From the NCBI GenBank assembly GCA_035642125.1, contig DASQSZ010000231.1, positions 1 to 21,910 of the forward strand: a DNA stretch of 21,910 bases, in the 5' to 3' direction. The stretch comes from CALAED01 sp937891035 (lineage in GTDB: Bacteria > Actinomycetota > Actinomycetes > Streptosporangiales > Streptosporangiaceae). Made by a program: the position numbers and the translations under genes. Below, piece after piece: positions 13,733-20,689 of this stretch. Every line of letters starts with the position of its first letter. The stretch's first letter is position 1. The notes under the pieces are model-generated. The model worked only from the letters and a program-made list of their open reading frames with translations. It ran no database searches and had not been told where the DNA came from.

Positions 13733-15948
13733 TGTCGAAGCATCCGAGCGATAATTTCCTCGACGGCCTGAACGATCAGCAGCGCGCCGCGGTGGTGCAC
13801 GAGGGCGGGCCGCTGCTCATCGTCGCAGGTGCCGGCTCCGGTAAGACTCGGGTGCTGACCCACCGCATCGCCTACCTGCTGGCCGAGCGCGACGCCCACC
13901 CCGGCCAGATCCTGGCGATCACGTTCACCAACAAGGCCGCCGGCGAGATGAAGGAGCGGGTGGCCGGGCTGGTCGGGTCGCGTTCGCGGATCATGTGGGT
14001 GATGACGTTCCACTCGGCCTGCGTGCGGATCTTGCGCCGCGAGGCCAAGCGGCTCGGCTACCCCACCAGTTTTTCCATTTACGACCAGGCCGACGCGCAG
14101 CGGCTGATGGGCCTGGTCTGCCGCGAGCTCGACCTCGATCCCAAGCGCTACCCGCCCAAGTCCTTCTACCACCAGGTGAGCAACCTCAAAAACGAGCTCA
14201 TCGACTATGACACCTGCAAGGCGCGGGCCTCCACACATCTGGAGCAGATGCTGGCCGAGGCGTACGAGATGTACCAGACGCGGCTACGGCAGGCCGGGGC
14301 GCTGGACTTCGACGACCTGATCATGACGACGGTCAACCTGCTGCAGGCCTTCCCCGAGGCGGCCGAGCACTACCGGCGGCGGTTCCGGCACGTCCTGGTC
14401 GATGAGTACCAAGACACCAACCATGCCCAGTACGTGCTCGTACGGGAGCTGACCGCGCCGGTCGAGGACCTCGGTCAGGCCGAGTTGTGCGTGGTCGGCG
14501 ACGCCGACCAGTCGATCTACGCCTTCCGCGGCGCGACGATCCGCAACATCTTGGAGTTCGAGCGCGACTACCCGGACGCGACGACGATCCTGCTCGAGCA
14601 GAACTACCGGTCCACGCAGACCATCCTGTCCGCGGCCAACGCGGTCATCGAGCGCAACGCCGACCGCAAGCCCAAGCGGCTGTGGTCCGACCAGGGCGAC
14701 GGCGACAAGATCGTCGGCTATGTCGCCGACAACGAACACGACGAGGCCGCGTTCGTGGCCCAGGAGGTCGACAGGCTGGGCGACGAGCACGACGTCACGC
14801 CCGGCGACGTCGCCGTCTTCTACCGCACCAACGCGCAGTCGCGTGTCTTTGAAGAGGTCTTCATCCGGGTCGGGCTGCCCTACAAGGTGGTCGGCGGGGT
14901 GCGGTTCTACGAGCGCAGGGAGGTCAGGGACCTGCTGGCCTACCTGCGGGTGCTGGCCAACCCCGAAGACACGGTCTCGCTGCGGCGCATCCTCAACGTG
15001 CCCAGGCGCGGCATCGGCGACCGGGCCGAAGCCTGCGTCGAGGCGTACGCGAGCCGCGAAAAGATCACGTTCTGGCAGGCGTTGCGGCGCTATGCCGATG
15101 TGCCCGGCCTGGCCACCCGGTCGATGAACGCGATCGGCGAGTTCGTCGGGCTGCTTGACGAGCTGCGGTCGACCGCCGCGTCGTCGACTCCGGCCGAGCT
15201 TGTCGACCTCGTGCTCAACAAGACCGGCTACCTGGCCGAGCTGCAGGAGTCACGCGACCCGCAGGACGAGACCCGCATCGAGAACCTGCACGAGCTCGAG
15301 GCGGTCGCCCGCGAGTTCGAGGAGCGCCAAGCGGGCGAGTCGGCCGCGGGCACCCTCGTCGACTTCCTTGAGCAGATCTCGCTGGTCGCCGACGCCGACC
15401 AAATCCCCGACGGCGGCGCCGGGGTGGTCACGCTGATGACCTTGCACACGGCCAAGGGCCTGGAGTTTCCCGTCGTGTTCCTGACCGGCATGGAAGACGG
15501 CGTCTTCCCGCACCTGCGGGCGATGAGCAATCCCAAGGAGCTGGAAGAAGAGCGGCGGCTTGCCTACGTCGGCATCACCCGGGCGCAGCGGCGGCTGTAC
15601 GTCTCGCGGGCGACGATGCGCAGCTCGTGGGGGGCGCCGCAGGTCAACCCGCCATCGCGGTTCCTCGGCGAGCTCCCGGACGCCCTCGTCGTCTGGGAGC
15701 GGCTGGGGGCCTCGACGTCGACGCCCGCGATGGCGGCGATGGGGGCCCGCCCCGGTGTGCGGTCACCGGGCAACAGGGCGGTGCCCGCGCTGTCCCCCGG
15801 CGACCGGATCACCCACGACTCGTTCGGGCTCGGCACCGTCGTCGCGGTCGACGGCGCGGGGGAGCGGGCGGCGGCGAGCGTCGACTTCGGCGGCGACTAC
15901 GGCGTCAAACGGCTGGTGCTTCGTTACGCCCCGGTGGAAAAGCTATAG
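13732..15948 (+). CDS. pcrA: UvrD/PcrA-type superfamily 1A DNA helicase
   Basis: A 3'-5' DNA helicase acting in repair and removal of RecA or stalled polymerases, 738 residues from the chosen GTG. All SF1A motifs are present: Q-motif LNDQQRAAV, Walker A AGAGSGKT (32-39), Ia TFTNKAAGEMKER, Walker B DEYQDT (224-229), III GDADQSIYAFRG (from 256), IV QNYRST, V TLHTAKGLEFPVVF and VI YVGITRAQRR (from 612). The C-terminal tail from about 690 (GDRITHDSFGLGTVVAVDG) is the Tudor-like RNA polymerase-binding fold of PcrA. The GTG at 13732 follows a -10 box by seven bases, giving a leaderless message; a GTG eight codons earlier lies upstream of that start. It corresponds to mycobacterial UvrD1 rather than to AdnAB. 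Confidence 0.96.
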   Translation: MSKHPSDNFLDGLNDQQRAAVVHEGGPLLIVAGAGSGKTRVLTHRIAYLLAERDAHPGQILAITFTNKAAGEMKERVAGLVGSRSRIMWVMTFHSACVRILRREAKRLGYPTSFSIYDQADAQRLMGLVCRELDLDPKRYPPKSFYHQVSNLKNELIDYDTCKARASTHLEQMLAEAYEMYQTRLRQAGALDFDDLIMTTVNLLQAFPEAAEHYRRRFRHVLVDEYQDTNHAQYVLVRELTAPVEDLGQAELCVVGDADQSIYAFRGATIRNILEFERDYPDATTILLEQNYRSTQTILSAANAVIERNADRKPKRLWSDQGDGDKIVGYVADNEHDEAAFVAQEVDRLGDEHDVTPGDVAVFYRTNAQSRVFEEVFIRVGLPYKVVGGVRFYERREVRDLLAYLRVLANPEDTVSLRRILNVPRRGIGDRAEACVEAYASREKITFWQALRRYADVPGLATRSMNAIGEFVGLLDELRSTAASSTPAELVDLVLNKTGYLAELQESRDPQDETRIENLHELEAVAREFEERQAGESAAGTLVDFLEQISLVADADQIPDGGAGVVTLMTLHTAKGLEFPVVFLTGMEDGVFPHLRAMSNPKELEEERRLAYVGITRAQRRLYVSRATMRSSWGAPQVNPPSRFLGELPDALVVWERLGASTSTPAMAAMGARPGVRSPGNRAVPALSPGDRITHDSFGLGTVVAVDGAGERAAASVDFGGDYGVKRLVLRYAPVEKL

Positions 15949-15980
15949 CTTGCGGGCAAGACCGAAATGTCGGCCCAAAA

Positions 15981-16009
15981 TTGGTAAGTAACCCCCAACC
16001 ATCTAAGAC
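15981..16009 (+). promoter_or_regulatory. Weak candidate promoter for the beta-helix gene
   Basis: TTGGTA (15981-15986) and TAAGAC (16004-16009) are separated by 17 bases in a locally A/T-richer patch, four and three matches to consensus. It would give a leader of about 80 bases before the gene at 16096. The gap also holds an ACCGG/CCGGT inverted repeat near 16013-16029 with no T-tract. Confidence 0.25.
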
Positions 16010-16095
16010 GCGACCGGTTCTGGGCCGGTTCCAAAAATGCGTGGCCGGATCCGGGTCTCGACAGAGGGGCCACTCAACCATCATCATGCACGGAC

Positions 16096-17547
16096 ATGAC
16101 GGTCTTGCCGTGGCGACGGATGATCGCCGTCGTCGTGGCGGCCGCTTCTTTCGCGTTTTCCGTGCTCGCCGGCCTCGCCGGTCCGGCCAGCGCGGCGGAC
16201 GCGGCGGCGGACGCCGCCGACGCGCACCGGCCGCCGGCCGCCGCTCCTGGCGCCTATCCCGGCTATCGCTTCGCGCTGGCCGCGACCCGGCTCGTGGTAT
16301 GCGCGAAGGACTCCAAGAGCCGCATCGGGCGGCTCAGCGCCGCCGCGCGGGCGCTGAACGAGGGCCTGCTGCCGGAGTGCGCCTACAACGACGTCCAGCA
16401 CGCCGTCGACGCGGTGTGGCGGCGCGGCACCACGATTTATGTGCTCCCCGGCCACTATCGCGATGCCACGGTGTCCATCGTCGGCGATGGCACTCCCGGC
16501 TGCCTCCGTTGCGATCTGCAGATCGAGGGCACCGGGGATCGCCCGGACGACGTCGTGATCGAGGGCGGCTTCACCCGCGACGGCGCCTGGGCGCGCCGCG
16601 TCGGCATCTACGCCGTGCACGCCAACGGGCTCTACGTTCGCAACATCACCGCGCAGCGCTACAGCGTGGCCGGCATCGAGGTCGACTGGACCGACGGCTT
16701 CGTCCTCGACAAGGTGACCGGCCGGTGGAACGGGTCGTACGGCGTGACCGCCGTCGGCGACGATCACGGCGTCATCGACGGCTGCACGGTCACCGGCAAC
16801 AGCGCGGCCGGCATCGTCACGGCCCCCGTGGCCGGCGTCGCCGGTGCCCGCCCTGCCGTCGAGGTACGGCGCTGCCGGTCGGCCGGAAACCTCGTCGGCT
16901 ACCAGGGGGGCGACTCCGTTTACGTCCACGACAACGACATTTCCGGTAACGCGGTCGGGATCTCGACCGATCCTGGGACCTCGCAGCGCCACGGCTCGTT
17001 CATCGCCAACCGGGTCCACGGCAACAACCTCAACCCCTACGGCAACGTGTGGTCGGGCCGGTGCGCCAAGCCGCCGCGCGACCGCGGCGGCGACGTGCTC
17101 TGCCCGGCGACCGCGGTGCCCGTCGGCACCGGTCTCGTGTTGTCGGCCGGTCGGCAGAACACCTATGCGGGCAACCTGATCTACGACAACTGGCGGTCGG
17201 GCGCCAGCCAACTCGGGTACGCGCGCGGCAACCGCTGGATGGGCAACCTGATGGGGATCAGCCCTGCCGGGACCACCGCGCCCAACGGCCTCGACTTTTG
17301 GTGGGACCGGACGGGCGAGCAGAACTGCTGGCAGGACAACGCCTCGTCATGGGGCGGCGGCGTGCGCAGCGCCCCGCCCGCGCTGCCCGACTGCGCCCAC
17401 CCGTCCGGCGCCGGGGCGGGCATACCGACGTGGCCGACCATCTCGGCCTGCACCGCGTACGTCCCCGCCTCCGCCGCCAGGCCCAAGGGGGTCCGTCCCC
17501 CGGGTTGCCCCTGGCTCGACACGCCCGTTCGCCCCGCCCCGCGCTGA
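16096..17547 (+). CDS. Secreted right-handed beta-helix (pectate-lyase-like fold) protein
   Basis: A 483-residue exported protein. The N-terminus has basic residues (WRR at 6-8), a hydrophobic core and a signal peptidase I site after ASA at 31-33. The body shows parallel beta-helix coils: repeated short strands with N-x-x-x or G-turns such as NGLYVRNITAQRYSVAGIEVDW, NGSYGVTAVGDDHGVIDGCTVTGNSAAGI, DSVYVHDNDISGNAVGI and NTYAGNLIYDN. Several cysteines (CAKDSK, PECAYND, GCLRC, and CW/CAH/CTAY/GCPW near the end) suggest disulfides. The fold occurs in polysaccharide lyases, hydrolases and adhesins; no catalytic residues could be assigned, so the substrate is unknown. The start lacks a good ribosome site; an ATG eight codons later (MIAVVV) is possible but loses the basic N-region. 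Confidence 0.82.
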   Translation: MTVLPWRRMIAVVVAAASFAFSVLAGLAGPASAADAAADAADAHRPPAAAPGAYPGYRFALAATRLVVCAKDSKSRIGRLSAAARALNEGLLPECAYNDVQHAVDAVWRRGTTIYVLPGHYRDATVSIVGDGTPGCLRCDLQIEGTGDRPDDVVIEGGFTRDGAWARRVGIYAVHANGLYVRNITAQRYSVAGIEVDWTDGFVLDKVTGRWNGSYGVTAVGDDHGVIDGCTVTGNSAAGIVTAPVAGVAGARPAVEVRRCRSAGNLVGYQGGDSVYVHDNDISGNAVGISTDPGTSQRHGSFIANRVHGNNLNPYGNVWSGRCAKPPRDRGGDVLCPATAVPVGTGLVLSAGRQNTYAGNLIYDNWRSGASQLGYARGNRWMGNLMGISPAGTTAPNGLDFWWDRTGEQNCWQDNASSWGGGVRSAPPALPDCAHPSGAGAGIPTWPTISACTAYVPASAARPKGVRPPGCPWLDTPVRPAPR

Positions 17548-17602
17548 CGCCCGTCCGTTCCGGCGAAGTACGCTGCGCTTGAGGTGAGAGCGCGCCGGAA
17601 CG
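17544..17602 (+). promoter_or_regulatory. Candidate promoter and inverted repeat upstream of the B12-binding gene
   Basis: CTGACG (17544-17549) and TACGCT (17569-17574) form a weak promoter with a 19-base spacer. A perfect 10-base inverted repeat, CGTTCCGGCG at 17556-17565 and CGCCGGAACG at 17593-17602, brackets the -10 and the expected start near 17581. It could be an operator, or a terminator-like hairpin after the beta-helix gene; the 27-base loop argues against an efficient terminator. Confidence 0.35.
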
Positions 17603-17628
17603 TAGCGCACCGACGGTGGGAGGCAAGC

Positions 17629-18030
17629 ATGGCGGGTCCGATCCGCGTCGTCATCGCCAAGCCCGGTCTCGACGGCCATGACCGTGGCGCGAAGATTGTG
17701 GCCAGGGCGCTGCGAGACGCGGGAATGGAGGTCATCTACACCGGCCTGCACCAGACCCCGGAGCAGATCGTCGAGGCGGCCCTCCAGGAGGACGCCGACG
17801 GCATCGGCCTGTCGATCTTGTCCGGCGCGCACATGACGTTGTGCGCCAAAGTCGTCGAATTGCTCAATGAGCGAGACGCCGCCGACATCGTCGTCTTCGT
17901 CGGCGGCATCATCCCGGACGCCGACATGCCGGAGCTGCACAAGCTCGGCGTCGCGAAGATCTTCACCCCCGGCGCCACCACTCAAGAGATCGTGGACTGG
18001 GTCAGGTCCAACCTCGCGGCCAAGGTCTAG
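17629..18030 (+). CDS. Stand-alone cobalamin-binding subunit of an acyl-CoA mutase
   Basis: A 133-residue B12-binding domain, the length of the small subunit of isobutyryl-CoA, 2-hydroxyisobutyryl-CoA or ethylmalonyl-type mutases. The base-off/His-on motif DxHxxG is D15-G16-H17-D18-R19-G20 (KPGLDGHDRGAK). S62 in GLSILSG and the GG at 92-93 (VFVGGIIP) complete the cobalamin-binding set. GGGAGG lies five bases before the ATG, ruling out a start 15 codons earlier. No large mutase subunit is in the window, so the partner is encoded elsewhere. IcmB is the best-known match in actinomycetes, but methylmalonyl-CoA mutase C-domains are very similar, so no symbol is given. Confidence 0.9.
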   Translation: MAGPIRVVIAKPGLDGHDRGAKIVARALRDAGMEVIYTGLHQTPEQIVEAALQEDADGIGLSILSGAHMTLCAKVVELLNERDAADIVVFVGGIIPDADMPELHKLGVAKIFTPGATTQEIVDWVRSNLAAKV

Positions 18031-18060
18031 CGAGTCTAGCGGGGTCTGGCCTGGGTCTAG
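18025..18060. repeat. Four spaced GTCTRG copies between convergent genes
   Basis: GTCTAG starts at 18025, 18034 and 18055, with GTCTGG at 18044, at intervals of 9, 10 and 11 bases. The first contains the TAG stop of the B12 gene; the last contains the TAG stop (read in reverse) of the dehydratase gene. CTAG is uncommon in GC-rich DNA, so three copies in 36 bases is unusual. Confidence 0.7.
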
Positions 18061-18971
18061 GAGGCCGCCACCGAAGCGGGATCGGTGTTGGCGCCGCAGA
18101 CCACGACGGCGAGGCGTTCGCCGGCCGCCGGCTTGTAGGCGCCGCACACCAAGGCGGCCAGCGCGGTCGCGCCGCCCGGCTCGGCGACGAGGCGGAGCTC
18201 CTCCCACAGCAGAGCCTGTGCCGCCGTGATGGCCTCGTCGGGTACCACGACGCTGCCCATGCCCGTGCGCATCGCCACCGCATGGCAGATCTCGCCCACG
18301 CGGGGAGCGCCGAGCGAGTCCGCGGCGACTCCGCCGACGGAGACGTCCACCGGATGGCCGGCGGCGAGCGCAGCGTGCAGTGCTTGACTGGCGACCGGCT
18401 CGACCGCGACCACCTTGGCGCGGCCTTCCAGCGCGGCGGCGATGCCGCCGGCCAGCCCGCCGCCGCCGACGGCGACCAAGACAGTGTCCGGCCGGTGCTC
18501 ATCCAGCTCGAGCCCGACGGTCCCGTTGCCCGCGGCCACCTCCGGCTGGTCGTAGGCGTGCACGTGCAGCGCGCCGGACTCGGCCGCCCGTACGGTGCAG
18601 GCGGCGGCCGCGTCGCCATAGAACGCGCCGGTGATCCGCACCTCGGCACCGAGAGCCCGCAGGCGAGAGATTTTCACCGCCGGAGTGCTCTCCGGGACGA
18701 AGATCTCCGCCGGGGCGCCGACCGTGCGCGCGGCGAACGCCACGCCGAGCCCGGCGTTGCCGCCCGACGCGGCGATGACCCCGGCCGCTGGGATGCTGGC
18801 ACCGAGGATCCGGTTGAGCGCGCCGCGCGGCTTGAAGGTGCCGGTGTGCTGCAGCGACTCCAGCTTGAGCAGCAGCGGGAGGCCCAGCAGCCGGGTCTCG
18901 ATGACGGGGGTGCGGCGGACCCGGCCGCCGATGCGTCGCGCCGCCGCGGCCACGTCGCTGCGATCGATCAC
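18057..18971 (-). CDS. PLP-dependent serine/threonine dehydratase family protein
   Basis: A fold-type II PLP enzyme of 304 residues, probably deaminating threonine or serine to the 2-oxo acid and ammonia. The PLP lysine is K47 in HTGTFKPRGALN. The substrate loop is SGGNAG at 69-74, where SSGNHG is more usual. The phosphate-binding glycine loop GGGGLAGG lies mid-protein, and a Cys-containing strand VVVCGANTD is near the end. There is no C-terminal ACT domain, so it is of the short catabolic or racemase-like type rather than feedback-regulated IlvA. The GTG start has AGGAG nine bases upstream. Its 3' end converges on the B12 gene. Confidence 0.9.
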   Translation of the reverse strand: MIDRSDVAAAARRIGGRVRRTPVIETRLLGLPLLLKLESLQHTGTFKPRGALNRILGASIPAAGVIAASGGNAGLGVAFAARTVGAPAEIFVPESTPAVKISRLRALGAEVRITGAFYGDAAAACTVRAAESGALHVHAYDQPEVAAGNGTVGLELDEHRPDTVLVAVGGGGLAGGIAAALEGRAKVVAVEPVASQALHAALAAGHPVDVSVGGVAADSLGAPRVGEICHAVAMRTGMGSVVVPDEAITAAQALLWEELRLVAEPGGATALAALVCGAYKPAAGERLAVVVCGANTDPASVAAS

Positions 18972-19006
18972 TCTTCGATTCTCCTACGTCGGATCCCCGC
19001 GCCGGG

Positions 19007-20410
19007 TCAGGGCGGCGGGATGGGCAGGGGGGCCTCCGCCGCGGACTGGGCGAGGGTGACGAGCGCCGCCGTCCAGCCGAGCGGGGCGACGGAGACGGGC
19101 CGGCCCCGGCCGTCGACCTTCTCCGGAAGCGCGCCGAGCGTTGTGCGGTGCGCGGCCAGCCAGTCCAGGCGCGCCCTGGCCCCGTCGATGTCGCCGCGCG
19201 CCGCTTCCGCAAGGGCGAACATCGCCACCTCCGGCGTCCAGGCCACGGTGCGGTCGCCGGGCCAGTTGTCGCCGGGCAGCACCCCGCCGTTCGGCAGCCG
19301 CAGCCGGTCGGCGGCGACCCGCACCGCCGCGGTCACCCTCGGGTCGGCCGGCGCGAAAGGCGGCGCCAAGAAGGTCGGCGACGCGTCCATGTTGCCGTTC
19401 GGCAGCGGCGAGCGGGGGTAGCCGTACGGCGCGAAGACGCGGTCGACCGCTGCGGCCAGCCGGCGCGCGGCGACGTGCCAGCGGCGGGATTCGCGCGCGC
19501 CGGCGCGCCCGCGCCCGGTCGCGATGGCGGCGGCCCCGCGCAGCCCCGTCAGCACGGGGGCCGCGACGCCCAGGGTGGGTCGCCGCGGGTCCTGCTCGGC
19601 GCTCGGATCGCGTTCCCAGTAGTCGGACGACGGAGGCGGCAGGCCGTCGGCGTCCAGGACGGCGGCGAGCCGATCGGCGGCGCGCCGCACCATCGGCCAC
19701 AGCTCGGGCAGTTCGGCGGCGCCGGCCGGGGCCGCGGCCTGGAAGAACCAGGAGGCCCACAGCACCCAGCCGAGCCCGTCGAGCTGAACCCGGCGGCCGT
19801 CGGTGACCGCGGTGCCGTCCGGCCCGTAGCGCGCCGCCCAAAGCCCGCTGTCTTCCTGGACCGACGCCAGGAACCGCAGCACCCGCCGGGCCTCGGCCGT
19901 ATGACCGGTGACGGCGAACGCGGCGGCGGCGAAGGCGGCGTCGCGCGGCCACACATAATTCCAGGACTGATACCACGATGCGGTCGTCGCGCCGTTCGGC
20001 CTGGTGAGCAGCCGCAGATCGAGCAGCGCGCGGCCGGCCATGGCGCGCTCGGCCGGCGTCGTCCCCGGCACCCGCCCGGCGGCCAGCCAGTCGCGGTCGC
20101 CGGCCACCGCCTCGCCCGCGCGAGGGTCGCCGGCCGGCACGGTGATCGGCCGGTCCGCGCCGAGCGGGACGAATCGCACCCCGCCGTCGCGCAGCCTGAG
20201 GACCGAGGTGCCCGGAATGTACGATCCGCCGGCGGCGACCTCAGGATCGAGCGGAGTCGTGGCGTACGGCCAGCCACCGCTCCCGATCAGCCCCGGGCTG
20301 TCCCACGGAGGCGTACGAGAAGGCAGGTTGGCACCACAGGTCGCGGCCAGCGCCGCACAGAAGAGAACAGCGGCGGAACGCCAAACCGTACGCGCACCAT
20401 GGCTCGCCAA
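19007..20410 (-). CDS. Secreted glycoside hydrolase family 15-like (glucoamylase-type) protein
   Basis: A 467-residue exported (alpha/alpha)6-barrel protein. The N-terminus (RTVWRSAAVLFCAALAATCGAN) is a Sec signal; the Cys at 25 lies in a poor lipobox, so lipidation is doubtful. The GH15 signature SWNYVWPRDAAF is at 149-160, QLDGLGWVLWA at 209-219, a likely general-acid region DYWERDP at 263-269, and a likely general-base region LPEKVDG at 428-434, followed by SVAPLGWTAAL. It should cleave alpha-linked glucans or disaccharides, substrate unknown. The start is a TTG: GAGAGGGGA lies seven bases upstream, no ATG or GTG is well placed in this frame, and the nearby ATG at 20400 is out of frame. 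It diverges from sucC. Confidence 0.86.
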   Translation of the reverse strand: MASHGARTVWRSAAVLFCAALAATCGANLPSRTPPWDSPGLIGSGGWPYATTPLDPEVAAGGSYIPGTSVLRLRDGGVRFVPLGADRPITVPAGDPRAGEAVAGDRDWLAAGRVPGTTPAERAMAGRALLDLRLLTRPNGATTASWYQSWNYVWPRDAAFAAAAFAVTGHTAEARRVLRFLASVQEDSGLWAARYGPDGTAVTDGRRVQLDGLGWVLWASWFFQAAAPAGAAELPELWPMVRRAADRLAAVLDADGLPPPSSDYWERDPSAEQDPRRPTLGVAAPVLTGLRGAAAIATGRGRAGARESRRWHVAARRLAAAVDRVFAPYGYPRSPLPNGNMDASPTFLAPPFAPADPRVTAAVRVAADRLRLPNGGVLPGDNWPGDRTVAWTPEVAMFALAEAARGDIDGARARLDWLAAHRTTLGALPEKVDGRGRPVSVAPLGWTAALVTLAQSAAEAPLPIPPP

Positions 20411-20558
20411 CCGTGCTTCCCCTCTCGCCCACCCCTCGCTTCAGTAATACCCCACGAAAACGCGACCCCGACATCGCCAACGGGCCCGAACGGGCGTAAA
20501 GGGCCCGAAGAGATTCGGAAGAGACACGGAAGCGCCGGGGTCCGGCGAAAGAGCGAGG

Positions 20559-20585
20559 GGCCCGGCTCGCCCGCCGAGCCGGGCC
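20559..20585. promoter_or_regulatory. Strong perfect hairpin between the GH15-like gene and sucC
   Basis: Arms GGCCCGGCTCG (20559-20569) and CGAGCCGGGCC (20575-20585) pair perfectly over 11 bases around a five-base loop. A TAGGCT -10-like box follows at 20589-20594. It lies between divergent genes, so it is not an end-of-operon terminator for either. It may be an operator, or a bidirectional block to antisense transcription. A second, weaker hairpin (GCCTGG/CCAGGC) sits at about 20617-20636 in the sucC leader. Confidence 0.6.
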
Positions 20586-20689
20586 AAGTAGGCTGCCTGC
20601 TCGGAGCGAACCGTCGCCTGGTCCCTCGGCCAGGCTGGGATCCTCATCGGTCCGTAGTCGATTGTCGATCCGTTAAAGGACGAACCCTC

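Noticed and set aside
15949..16095. Terminator after pcrA
   Set aside because: CTTGCGGGCAAG offers only a four-base stem and ACCGG/CCGGT a five-base stem with a seven-base loop; neither is followed by a T-run.
16084..17211. Minus-strand open frame opposite the beta-helix gene
   Set aside because: Shadow frame with Ala/Val/Asp-rich low-complexity sequence and no recognisable domain; the plus strand has a signal peptide and coil repeats.
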